Assembly (NCBI RefSeq): GCF_051466335.1
Contig: NZ_CP195793.1
Span: 806,001 to 870,000 of the forward strand
Origin: Planctomicrobium sp051466335
Lineage (GTDB): Bacteria > Planctomycetota > Planctomycetia > Planctomycetales > Planctomycetaceae
Reading direction: 5' to 3'
DNA: 64,000 nucleotides
Part shown: piece after piece, positions 9,760 through 17,993 of the stretch
How the letters are laid out: each line of letters opens with the position of its first letter
How positions within the stretch are numbered: position 1 is the stretch's first letter
Position numbers and translations under genes: made by a program
The notes under the pieces: generated by a model
Told to the model about the DNA's origin: nothing
Database searches by the model: none
The model's input: the letters and a program-made list of their open reading frames with translations, nothing else

Positions 9760-12700
9760 ATGGCCATTCGGGTTGCGCTGCACCATCGAACCTCGTATCA
9801 ATACGACAAGCATATCGGGATTGGCCCGCAAATCATCAGATTGCGGCCCGCGCCACATTGTCGAACTCCGATCTTGAGCTACTCGCTGAAGGTTTCTCCT
9901 AAAGATCACTTCATCAATTGGCAGCAAGACCCGCATGGGAATTTCCTCGCCCGTTATGTTTTCCCGGAGAAAGCGGATCATCTTTCGATCGAGGTCGATC
10001 TCATCGCGGATATGACGGTGATCAATCCGTTCGACTTCTTTATTGATGAAGCTGCGAACACTGTCCCGTTCAAGTATGAAGACTGGTTGGTGCGAGAGCT
10101 TCGTCCGTTCCTTGAGACCGAAGAGCCCGGGCCGCACTTCCAGAAATTTTTGGATTCTCTCGACCGATCACCCAAAGAAACGACAGCGTTTCTCGTCGCG
10201 TTGAACAGCCAGTTGAACCAGAAGATCAGCTATCTGATCCGGATGGAACCGGGCGTTCAAACTCCTGAAGAAACACTCTCCACAGGATCTGGATCGTGCC
10301 GCGATACAGGATGGTTGCTCGTTCAGACGCTGCGGCATCTAGGATTGGCAGCCCGCTTTGTCTCTGGCTACCTCATTCAGTTGACTCCGGATGTGAAGTC
10401 TCTCGACGGTCCAACCGGAACGGATGTTGACTTCACCGACTTGCACGCGTGGGCAGAGGTCTACATTCCTGGAGCAGGGTGGATTGGACTGGATCCCACT
10501 TCGGGCCTCTTCGCTGGGGAAGGTCACATTCCACTCGCCTGTACTCCTGACCCGCAATCGGCAGCACCGATTACGGGGGGAATCGAACCCTGCGAGTCAG
10601 AATTCGATTTTTCGATGACAGTCACTCGCATCCACGAAGATGCTCGTGTGACCAAACCGTATTCCGAAGAGCAGTGGAGTGCGATTGATGAACTCGGTCG
10701 CAAGATCGATGAACGACTTACCGAACAAGATGTCCGCCTGACAATTGGTGGAGAACCAACATTCGTATCCATTGACGACATGGAAGGGGCGGAGTGGAAC
10801 TCTGCCGCCGTCGGACTGACGAAACGCCGACTCTCTGAAGAGTTGATCAAACGCTGCCAAAAATCATTTGCCCCCGGCGGACTACTGCATTACGGGCAAG
10901 GAAAATGGTATCCCGGTGAATCGCTCCCACGCTGGTCGCTTGATTGCTACTGGCGAAAAGATGGCGTTCCCATTTGGACTCACCCGGAATACATCGCGGA
11001 CAGCGACAAGAAGTCCCATTACGGGGCGTCGGACGCCAAACGATTTCTGCTAACGATGGCAAAGATTCTCGGCGTCACGCAGAAATTCATCGTCCCGGCA
11101 TACGAAGATGCTGCGTATTACCTGATGAAGGAACAGAAACTCCCCATCAATGTCGATCCTCGAGATCCCAAGTTAAGTGATCCGGAGGAACGGGCCAGAA
11201 TTGCGAGAGTTTTTCAGAAAGGGCTCAGTGAACCGACGGGTTATATCATGCCGATCAAACGGCAATGGTGGCAGGCGCGTTCACGCTGGGTCAGCGGGCA
11301 TTGGCCGTTCCGCGGAGAACATCTTTCATTGTTGCCGGGGGATTCTCCTATCGGATTGAGATTGCCAATAGAATCACTTTACTGGGTTCCCACTTCCGAG
11401 CGTGACCCGTTCGTCGTAGCAGACCCATCGATCCCAAAGCAGCCGTTGCCTGCGTCCTACCAGTACAATCTCGGATCGCAAGCAGAAGCGACTGAGAATC
11501 GGAAGTACGCTCCGGCTCAAATCGAGCAAGCAGAACTCCGAGAAGAGATCGAATTCGATGTCGGACAGAATATTGAATCAGCCGCCGCTCACAATGTCGT
11601 TCGAACGGCACTCTGCGTGGAACCTCGTGATGGTCGGTTGCATTTTTTCATGCCGCCTGTTGAGTCGTTGAACGATTATCTCGATTTGGCTGCAGCGGTT
11701 GAGGCAACGTGCGTTGAACTCAATATTCCAGTGGTCATTGAAGGTTATCATCCACCGGATGACCCACGCATCAACAAAATTAAGGTGACTCCAGACCCGG
11801 GTGTCATCGAAGTCAATATTCATCCTGCGCAAAGCTGGGATGAACTTGTTTCGACGACAACGATGCTTTACGAAGAAGCGAGACTCACTCGTCTGGGCAC
11901 TGAAAAGTTCGATCTGGATGGTAAGCATACCGGGACAGGAGGAGGCAATCACGTCGTTCTGGGAAGCAATACCCCACTTGAAAGCCCGTTTTTACGGCGA
12001 CCTGATTTGTTGAAAAGTCTTCTCGGCTTCTGGATCAATCATCCTTCGCTTTCCTATCTCTTTAGTGGAAGGTTTATTGGTCCCACCAGCCAGGCCCCGC
12101 GTGTGGATGAGGGGCGTCGAGACTCATTGTACGAATTGGCTCTGGCATTCTCGTTAGTCCCGAAACGGGGTGAGCACTCACCACCTTGGCTTGTCGACCG
12201 TCTGTTCCGCAATTTGCTGACGGATCTGACCGGAAACACGCATCGATCAGAGTTCTGTATCGATAAGCTCTTCTCCCCGGACAGCAGTACCGGGAGACTC
12301 GGCCTTGTCGAACTTCGTGGTTTCGAAATGCCTCCTCACGCTCAGATGAGTCTCACCCAGCAGCTTCTGGTGAGAGCACTTGTCGCGGCATTTTGGGAAC
12401 AACCTTACGAACAGCCGATCAGCAACTGGGGAACGTCGTTGCACGATCGGTTTATGCTTCCCCATTTCATCTGGAGTGATTTTGGAGACGTACTCGATGA
12501 TCTGAGTCGACGCGGAATCACGTTTGATCGTCGCTGGTTTGCGCCTCACTTCGAATTCCGCTTCCAGAAAATTGGAGAGACTTCCAAGAGCGGCATTCAC
12601 TTGGAGCTCCGGAACGCGATTGAGCCTTGGTACGTGCTGGGAGAAGAACCAGCAGGGGGCAGCACCGCGCGTTTTGTCGACTCCTCAGTCGAACGACTCG

Positions 12701-13113
12701 AAGTCAAGGTTCAAGGGTTGGCAGAGGCCCGACATGTCATTACATGTAACGGGCGACGTCTCCCGATGACTTCCACTGGTGTTCAGGAAGAATTCGTCGC
12801 TGGATTGCGATACAGGGCTTGGGCACCGGCCAGCTGCCTGCATCCCACAATTCCCGTTCATACACCATTGGTCTTTGATATACTCGATACATGGTCGAAT
12901 CGCTCGTTGGGCGGCTGCATGTACCATGTCTCCCATCCAGCGGGGAGAAATTACGCGACATTTCCTGTAAATGGTTACGAAGCTGAAGCAAGACGGGCTG
13001 CAAGATTCTTCGAAACCGGGCATACTCCGGGAACATTCGCTGTTCCTCCAAAAGAACTGAATCCGGAATTTCCACTGACTCTCGATTTACGGCGAGCGGT
13101 GGTTTCCGCGTAA
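9760..13113 (+). CDS. Transglutaminase-like protein fused to DUF2126
   Basis: A 1117-residue two-part protein. Residues 1-270 form a bacterial transglutaminase-like domain with a complete Cys-His-Asp triad: C180 in GSGSCRDTG, H229 in DLHAWAEVY and D245 in GLDPTSG. From about residue 325 to the end is DUF2126 (COG4196), beginning with VRLTIGGEPTFVSIDD and containing LLHYGQGKWYPGE, HTGTGGGNHVVLG and a RTEFCIDKLFSP-like segment (actual HRSEFCIDKLFSPD). The glycine-rich GTGGGNH loop and acidic/His residues suggest a catalytic, possibly glutamine-synthetase-like ligase fold, which is inference. There is no signal peptide. It sits third in the ATP-grasp cluster, 130 bp after alpha-E and 30 bp before the fused ATP-grasp/alpha-E gene. 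Confidence 0.93.
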   Translation: MAIRVALHHRTSYQYDKHIGIGPQIIRLRPAPHCRTPILSYSLKVSPKDHFINWQQDPHGNFLARYVFPEKADHLSIEVDLIADMTVINPFDFFIDEAANTVPFKYEDWLVRELRPFLETEEPGPHFQKFLDSLDRSPKETTAFLVALNSQLNQKISYLIRMEPGVQTPEETLSTGSGSCRDTGWLLVQTLRHLGLAARFVSGYLIQLTPDVKSLDGPTGTDVDFTDLHAWAEVYIPGAGWIGLDPTSGLFAGEGHIPLACTPDPQSAAPITGGIEPCESEFDFSMTVTRIHEDARVTKPYSEEQWSAIDELGRKIDERLTEQDVRLTIGGEPTFVSIDDMEGAEWNSAAVGLTKRRLSEELIKRCQKSFAPGGLLHYGQGKWYPGESLPRWSLDCYWRKDGVPIWTHPEYIADSDKKSHYGASDAKRFLLTMAKILGVTQKFIVPAYEDAAYYLMKEQKLPINVDPRDPKLSDPEERARIARVFQKGLSEPTGYIMPIKRQWWQARSRWVSGHWPFRGEHLSLLPGDSPIGLRLPIESLYWVPTSERDPFVVADPSIPKQPLPASYQYNLGSQAEATENRKYAPAQIEQAELREEIEFDVGQNIESAAAHNVVRTALCVEPRDGRLHFFMPPVESLNDYLDLAAAVEATCVELNIPVVIEGYHPPDDPRINKIKVTPDPGVIEVNIHPAQSWDELVSTTTMLYEEARLTRLGTEKFDLDGKHTGTGGGNHVVLGSNTPLESPFLRRPDLLKSLLGFWINHPSLSYLFSGRFIGPTSQAPRVDEGRRDSLYELALAFSLVPKRGEHSPPWLVDRLFRNLLTDLTGNTHRSEFCIDKLFSPDSSTGRLGLVELRGFEMPPHAQMSLTQQLLVRALVAAFWEQPYEQPISNWGTSLHDRFMLPHFIWSDFGDVLDDLSRRGITFDRRWFAPHFEFRFQKIGETSKSGIHLELRNAIEPWYVLGEEPAGGSTARFVDSSVERLEVKVQGLAEARHVITCNGRRLPMTSTGVQEEFVAGLRYRAWAPASCLHPTIPVHTPLVFDILDTWSNRSLGGCMYHVSHPAGRNYATFPVNGYEAEARRAARFFETGHTPGTFAVPPKELNPEFPLTLDLRRAVVSA

Positions 13114-13143
13114 ATTCCGTCTGCGCCAGACTTAAACGCATTC

Positions 13144-15678
13144 ATGTCATTCGACCCGTTTCAATCATATTCGCCCCGTCACCGATCCTACGATGAAGCT
13201 GTCTCGGCAGATGGAGAGCTTCGCGCCATCTGGAAATCTCTCTCAAGGGATCTGCAATCTCTTGGATCAGCTGAGTTGCAGAGACGGTGGGAACAGGCAC
13301 AGCAACAAGTGACCCGGGATGGATTCACATTCAATCCGTATGACGCCGATGGGACGGTCTCGAGACCTTGGGTGCTGGATGCGATTCCCCTCCTGCTCAA
13401 GGAGGCTGAATGGAAGGAAGTCGAAGAGGGACTGGCTCAACGAGCGACGCTCTTTGATCTGATCCTGAAAGATCTGTTCGGGGCTCAGGATCTGATTCGG
13501 GAGAAGCATCTTCCTCCGGAAACGTTCTTCGCGCATCCCTGTTACTATCCTGCCTATCACAAACTCGAACAGAGATCGAAGTGCTTTCTGCACTTGTATG
13601 CCGCCGATCTCGCCCGCTCTCCAGATGGAGCCTGGTGGGTCGTCTCGGATCGGACACGCGCTCCATTCGGTCTTGGATACGTTCTCGAAAATCGCATTCT
13701 GACATCACGATTGCTTCCCAAAGCTTTTCGGGAAATGAACGTTCAGCGACTCGCATCGTTCTTTATCACTTTCAAAGAATCACTACGAGTTCTGGCAACC
13801 CGTTCGCAAGAGAATCCGCGGGTCGCGATCTGGTCAAAAGGACCGCAGAGTAAGGCGTACTTCGAAGATGCCTACCTCGCGAGATATTTGGGCTATCAAC
13901 TCGTTGAAGGGGGCGATCTGGCGGTCCGCGAGAACCGCGTGATGCTGAAAACTCTCGGCGGACTGGTTCCTATCGAAGTGATCTATCGTCGTCAAGAAGA
14001 TGATGACTGTGACCCCGTCGAACTGAATTCATCATCGATGTCGGGGGTCGCTGGGCTTCTCGAAGTGATTCGATCAAACAATGTGGCACTGGCGAACCCG
14101 TTGGGAAGTCGCCTCGTTGAGTCGCCGTTATTCATGGCGTTTCTTCCCTCACTGTGCGAACAGTTGCTGGGAGAACAACTCAAGATTCCGAGCATCGCGA
14201 CCTGGTGGTGTGGAGAAGAAAAAGAGAAGAAGTACGTTCTCGATCATCTGACCGAACTCATTATTCGTCCCGCTTATCGCACGGTCGACTCAAAGCCGCT
14301 GCAGCCTTCCAAGATGACGAAGCAGGAATTGAACGATTTAAAGGCAAAAATTCGTGCAAATCCATCGTACTACGTCGGGCAGGAGACTGTTGAACGATCG
14401 ACGACTCCCGTGTGGAACGACCAAAAGCTCGTTTCGTGGTCACTGGCACTTCGTAGCTTCCTGGTTCGCAATGGGGATTCCTATTCCGCTTTGCCAGGGG
14501 GACTGGCTCGCGTTGCCAAAGACGGGGAACTCCTCGACCAGAACACAACAACGGGAGAACGAAGCCAGGACGTCTGGATCGTGTCAGACGATCCGATTCA
14601 CGAAGTGACTTTGCTCGCTCCGAAAGATCAGGTGATCAAACTTCGGCGAGGTCGAGCAGATCTCCCAAGTCGAGTCGCTGACAATCTCTTCTGGCTGGGG
14701 AGAAGCATTGAACAGGCAGAGTCGACAAGTCGTCTCCTGAGGACCCTTTTACTCTCCGTTACCGGTGAAGAAGGATTTCTCGCGGAACAACAGGCGCTGT
14801 TACGCACGTTGGTGGAACTTGGCCAGATTGCACCGGACTATGTGATTCCTGAGCTGAATACGGGACTTCCGGGTCTCGACAAGATGCTTCCCGAGGCGAT
14901 CTTCGATACGAAGCTTCCCAAGAGTCTTCGCTCAGCGATTCGAGAATCCTTTCGCCTGGTTTCAGCAGTCCGGGACCGCGTCTCCGTTGATGCCTGGCGA
15001 ATTCTCCATCGGGTTGAGCTTTCCAGTAAGACGCCCATTAAAGACCTCGCTGATGTCGTTGAGTTTCTGGATCGCGTCATCCTCGATCTCATGGCATTCT
15101 CCGGATTGGCTGCCGAGAGTATGACGAGAACTCAAGGATGGCGGTTCCTTGAACTCGGTCGCCGGGTGGAGCGGGCCTGGCAGACGTCGATGCTGTTAAA
15201 ATCCTGTTTGACTGGTGAACTGGGAGAAGAACATTCCGTTCTCGAAACCGTTCTGGAAGTCGCTGACAGCATCATGACCTATCGGTCTCGCTATCTGGCA
15301 ACGGTACAGATTGTACCGGTGATCGACCTGCTGCTCATGGATGACACTAACCCACGTTCTGTGATCTTCCAGCTTCAGGAGATCTGTAAGCACGTCGACA
15401 ACCTTCCTCGCGACGAAGATCAGGCTCATATGAATGTTGAACAGCGAATGGCACTGTCGATCTACAATGCTGTCCGACTGAACGAGATTCACGAACTCTG
15501 TATCACGAGTAGCGATGGGCATCGTGACGCGCTCGACAAACTCCTGAAGCGTATCACTGATCAATTACCGAAACTTGCGGACACGATGTCTAGTCGATTC
15601 CTTATCCATGCCGGACTTCCACGGCACTTTGGCGCCAAGTTTCCCAACCCTTCTAGCATCATGGATGGTGCGCCGTGA
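13144..15678 (+). CDS. Fused circularly permuted ATP-grasp / alpha-E protein
   Basis: An 844-residue fusion. Residues 1-about 495 form a circularly permuted ATP-grasp domain (RAPFGLGYVLENR near 173, VIYRRQEDDDCDP near 278, VALANPLGSRLVESP near 315). Residues from about 505 to 820 form an alpha-E domain, starting PSRVADNLFWLGRSIEQAE and including GWRFLELGRRVERAWQTS near 664. It is a second, diverged copy of the activities encoded separately by the first two genes of this cluster; the ATP-grasp half has replaced RIDDD by RQEDD. Its stop codon overlaps the GTG start of the next transglutaminase gene (GTGA), implying translational coupling. A cytoplasmic predicted amide ligase; substrate unknown. 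Confidence 0.93.
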   Translation: MSFDPFQSYSPRHRSYDEAVSADGELRAIWKSLSRDLQSLGSAELQRRWEQAQQQVTRDGFTFNPYDADGTVSRPWVLDAIPLLLKEAEWKEVEEGLAQRATLFDLILKDLFGAQDLIREKHLPPETFFAHPCYYPAYHKLEQRSKCFLHLYAADLARSPDGAWWVVSDRTRAPFGLGYVLENRILTSRLLPKAFREMNVQRLASFFITFKESLRVLATRSQENPRVAIWSKGPQSKAYFEDAYLARYLGYQLVEGGDLAVRENRVMLKTLGGLVPIEVIYRRQEDDDCDPVELNSSSMSGVAGLLEVIRSNNVALANPLGSRLVESPLFMAFLPSLCEQLLGEQLKIPSIATWWCGEEKEKKYVLDHLTELIIRPAYRTVDSKPLQPSKMTKQELNDLKAKIRANPSYYVGQETVERSTTPVWNDQKLVSWSLALRSFLVRNGDSYSALPGGLARVAKDGELLDQNTTTGERSQDVWIVSDDPIHEVTLLAPKDQVIKLRRGRADLPSRVADNLFWLGRSIEQAESTSRLLRTLLLSVTGEEGFLAEQQALLRTLVELGQIAPDYVIPELNTGLPGLDKMLPEAIFDTKLPKSLRSAIRESFRLVSAVRDRVSVDAWRILHRVELSSKTPIKDLADVVEFLDRVILDLMAFSGLAAESMTRTQGWRFLELGRRVERAWQTSMLLKSCLTGELGEEHSVLETVLEVADSIMTYRSRYLATVQIVPVIDLLLMDDTNPRSVIFQLQEICKHVDNLPRDEDQAHMNVEQRMALSIYNAVRLNEIHELCITSSDGHRDALDKLLKRITDQLPKLADTMSSRFLIHAGLPRHFGAKFPNPSSIMDGAP

Positions 15679-16604
15679 AGTACCGGATAAAACACAAAAC
15701 TGTTTATTCATACAGCAGTCCCGTACGTGTCTGCCACAACTACGTGATGTTGACTCCGCGGAATGAGTTTCCTGTCAAAACTCATGCATCCACGATTACG
15801 ATCAAGCCGTTCCCGCAAGTTTCTCAGGAACGTCAGGATGCCTTTGGAAACACAATTCGTACGTTTTCCATTGAAGAGAACCACAAACAACTCTCAGTCC
15901 TCGCTGAGAGCGTTGTCACGATCTCGAAGCGTTCACTGCCGAGTCCGGAATCGACTGTTCCCTGGGAAGAAGTCGAAGCTGGTATCCGACTTCAGGAAGA
16001 TCCGAATTGGCTCCCAGTCTGCCAATTTGTCTACAACTCACAACGCATTCGGCGTTCAAACTTATTTCGTGATTTCGCATTGAAATCCTTTCAGCCCAAT
16101 CGTCCCATTCTCAAGGCAGCCATCGATTTCAACTCGCGGATTCACAAGTATTTCAAGTACGACACCGAATCCACAAATGTGATGACAACTCCGGAAGAGG
16201 CGTTCAAATCAGCAGCGGGAGTTTGTCAGGATTTTGCCCATGTGCAGCTTGCCTGTCTGCGGTCGATCGGCCTTCCTGCAAGGTACATGAGTGGATATCT
16301 CCGTACGATTCCTGCACCGGGAAAAGAGCGATTAATTGGTCAGGATCAATCACATGCCTGGATATCACTGTACTGTGGAGAAGAGATCGGTTGGGTCGAC
16401 TTCGATGCGACCAACAACTGCCTGCCAGAAACGGACCATATTCCGATTGCATGGGGGCGGGATTATTCTGATGTCGCTCCCTTCAAAGGAGTCTTTCTCG
16501 GCGGTGGAGATCATCACCTGAGTGTTTCAGTCGATGTCGTTCCGTTCAACAAACTCGCTGAGAAATCGGATGAAAATCGAGATCCGGGTGAGACGTCGAG
16601 TTGA
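15675..16604 (+). CDS. Transglutaminase-like family protein
   Basis: A 309-residue COG1305-type protein. An N-terminal beta-rich domain (KYRIKHKTVYSYSSPV, residues 2-17) precedes the papain-like transglutaminase core with triad C184 (GVCQDFAHV), H227 (SHAWI) and D244 (VDFDATN). The family includes cysteine peptidases and transpeptidase-like enzymes. The GTG start overlaps the preceding stop by the GTGA arrangement, so it is the last gene of the ATP-grasp/alpha-E/transglutaminase cluster. No signal peptide is evident. It ends 7 bp before the convergent hydrolase gene. Whether it makes or breaks amide bonds cannot be told from sequence. Confidence 0.92.
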   Translation: MKYRIKHKTVYSYSSPVRVCHNYVMLTPRNEFPVKTHASTITIKPFPQVSQERQDAFGNTIRTFSIEENHKQLSVLAESVVTISKRSLPSPESTVPWEEVEAGIRLQEDPNWLPVCQFVYNSQRIRRSNLFRDFALKSFQPNRPILKAAIDFNSRIHKYFKYDTESTNVMTTPEEAFKSAAGVCQDFAHVQLACLRSIGLPARYMSGYLRTIPAPGKERLIGQDQSHAWISLYCGEEIGWVDFDATNNCLPETDHIPIAWGRDYSDVAPFKGVFLGGGDHHLSVSVDVVPFNKLAEKSDENRDPGETSS

Positions 16605-16611
16605 GAGGTTT

Positions 16612-17610
16612 TCAACGTTCAGAACGGTGAATCCAGTCGGTAATCTGATCGTCCAACCAGTGCTGCCCACGCAAGGTGCAGAAGCCCAGATGGCCTCCAT
16701 GGCGTGGCATCACAACACGGCAGGTTGAGGAATACGCCGCTTTCTGAAACTGTGCAATCGGAATGAGCGGATCGTCTTGAGCGGCGATGATCAGTGTCGG
16801 AACTGAAATCCCCTCGAGATACTGCTGAGAGTTAGATTTGGCGTAGTAGTCAGCTGCGGAAGCGAAGCCACTGACGGGGGCTGTAAAGGTTTCGTCAAAT
16901 TCGTAGAGCGTTCGGGGAGGTTTCGCAAACCATCCATCTGGAACCACGGTGTCCGCACGTCGCTTCACTCGTTCGTGGATATCGCGAGTGCAAGATCGGC
17001 AGAAGTATTGGTCATAGACCTTTGCTAGTCCTCGCTGCATCGCGACAACACTGAAATGGAGATCGATGGGGGGACAGACGGCCACCGCACGCTGGACCAT
17101 GTCGAGCGACTTCCGATCACGATGCTGTTCTCCGAGGAACTTGAGGGCAACGTTCCCGCCCAGCGAGAAGCCGATCAATGTCACAGGTGTTCCCGGCATC
17201 TGCCGATCGAGTTCGTTGAGGAGCGACGCCACATCGTCCGATCGTCCACTGTGATAGGGGTATCGAGCCAACCCAGCCCCGGCGCCGCACCCTCGCCAGT
17301 CGAGGCGAATCGTTCGGATCTTTTCCTTGTTCAGTCGCGAAGCAACCCGAACCATGTATGGACTTGAATGGCTTCCTCCCAGTCCATGCAGAAGAACCGC
17401 GACCGGCCCGCCGGGCTGCCAGTCGTCAGGGCAATCATCCTGATAGACCAGTTGATCTCCGTCCGCGAGTGCCACTTGTCCAGCAACTCTTCTTGTTTTT
17501 GAGAGACCCTTCTTTCCATCAACGTTACGGAATAGATACAGCCCAGCCAACGTTTGAACGTGCCCGTTACGAAACAACCAAGGGGGTGAAAACTGAGATT
17601 GCGTGTCCAA
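16612..17610 (-). CDS. YheT-like alpha/beta hydrolase
   Basis: A 332-residue hydrolase of the COG0429/YheT (ABHD1/3-like) family. N-terminal PPWLFRNGHVQTLAGLY is the typical family opening. The oxyanion region is VLLHGLGGSHSSPYMV; the nucleophile elbow GFSLGGN supplies the serine, the acid lies in AAQDDPLIP, and the histidine is in RHGGHLGF near the C-terminus. The protein is cytoplasmic or membrane-associated, probably an esterase/lipase; the natural substrate is unknown. It is a single convergent gene between the transglutaminase cluster and the RND system. A CDDWQPGGPVAV segment just before the hydrolase core is unremarkable. Confidence 0.93.
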   Translation of the reverse strand: MDTQSQFSPPWLFRNGHVQTLAGLYLFRNVDGKKGLSKTRRVAGQVALADGDQLVYQDDCPDDWQPGGPVAVLLHGLGGSHSSPYMVRVASRLNKEKIRTIRLDWRGCGAGAGLARYPYHSGRSDDVASLLNELDRQMPGTPVTLIGFSLGGNVALKFLGEQHRDRKSLDMVQRAVAVCPPIDLHFSVVAMQRGLAKVYDQYFCRSCTRDIHERVKRRADTVVPDGWFAKPPRTLYEFDETFTAPVSGFASAADYYAKSNSQQYLEGISVPTLIIAAQDDPLIPIAQFQKAAYSSTCRVVMPRHGGHLGFCTLRGQHWLDDQITDWIHRSER

Positions 17611-17993
17611 GGAAAATTTCTGTTTCAGCTGCGAGATCGCAATTTACATGTTGACTAGGAAATTTCTTACGAGAATCTGAAGGAAGAGTGTGAACAAATG
17701 ACAGTCGTCCCGCCAGAGACCGGAATCCGAATCAGGACGGTCGCATTTCAATTGGGGTTCGGAAAGAGATCTTTCGAGAGGCTGCTGAACTGACTGAGGG
17801 GATTACTTTTCCTTTAGAAATAAAGGTCGCTGGCTTCAGCCTGCTATTCTTTGCTCTATCAACAGAGATTCACCCCATGAAGCTTTGCAGGCCCACACAG
17901 AAATCGAGCCATTCGATACTTGAGTAGAGACCGTTTCTGCTTCCCCCGAATGAGCTGTTCCACGCCTCGAAGTCTGAGGTTCATAAAGGTCAA
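17611..17993. other. 383-bp divergent intergenic region
   Basis: This lies between the YheT-like gene (minus) and the RND adaptor gene (plus) and should hold both promoters. The only clear element is AAAGG 4 nt before the adaptor ATG (ribosome binding site). Open frames reported on the minus strand here are shadows of the adaptor's low-complexity Asp-rich segment. I see no convincing operator. Confidence 0.5.
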
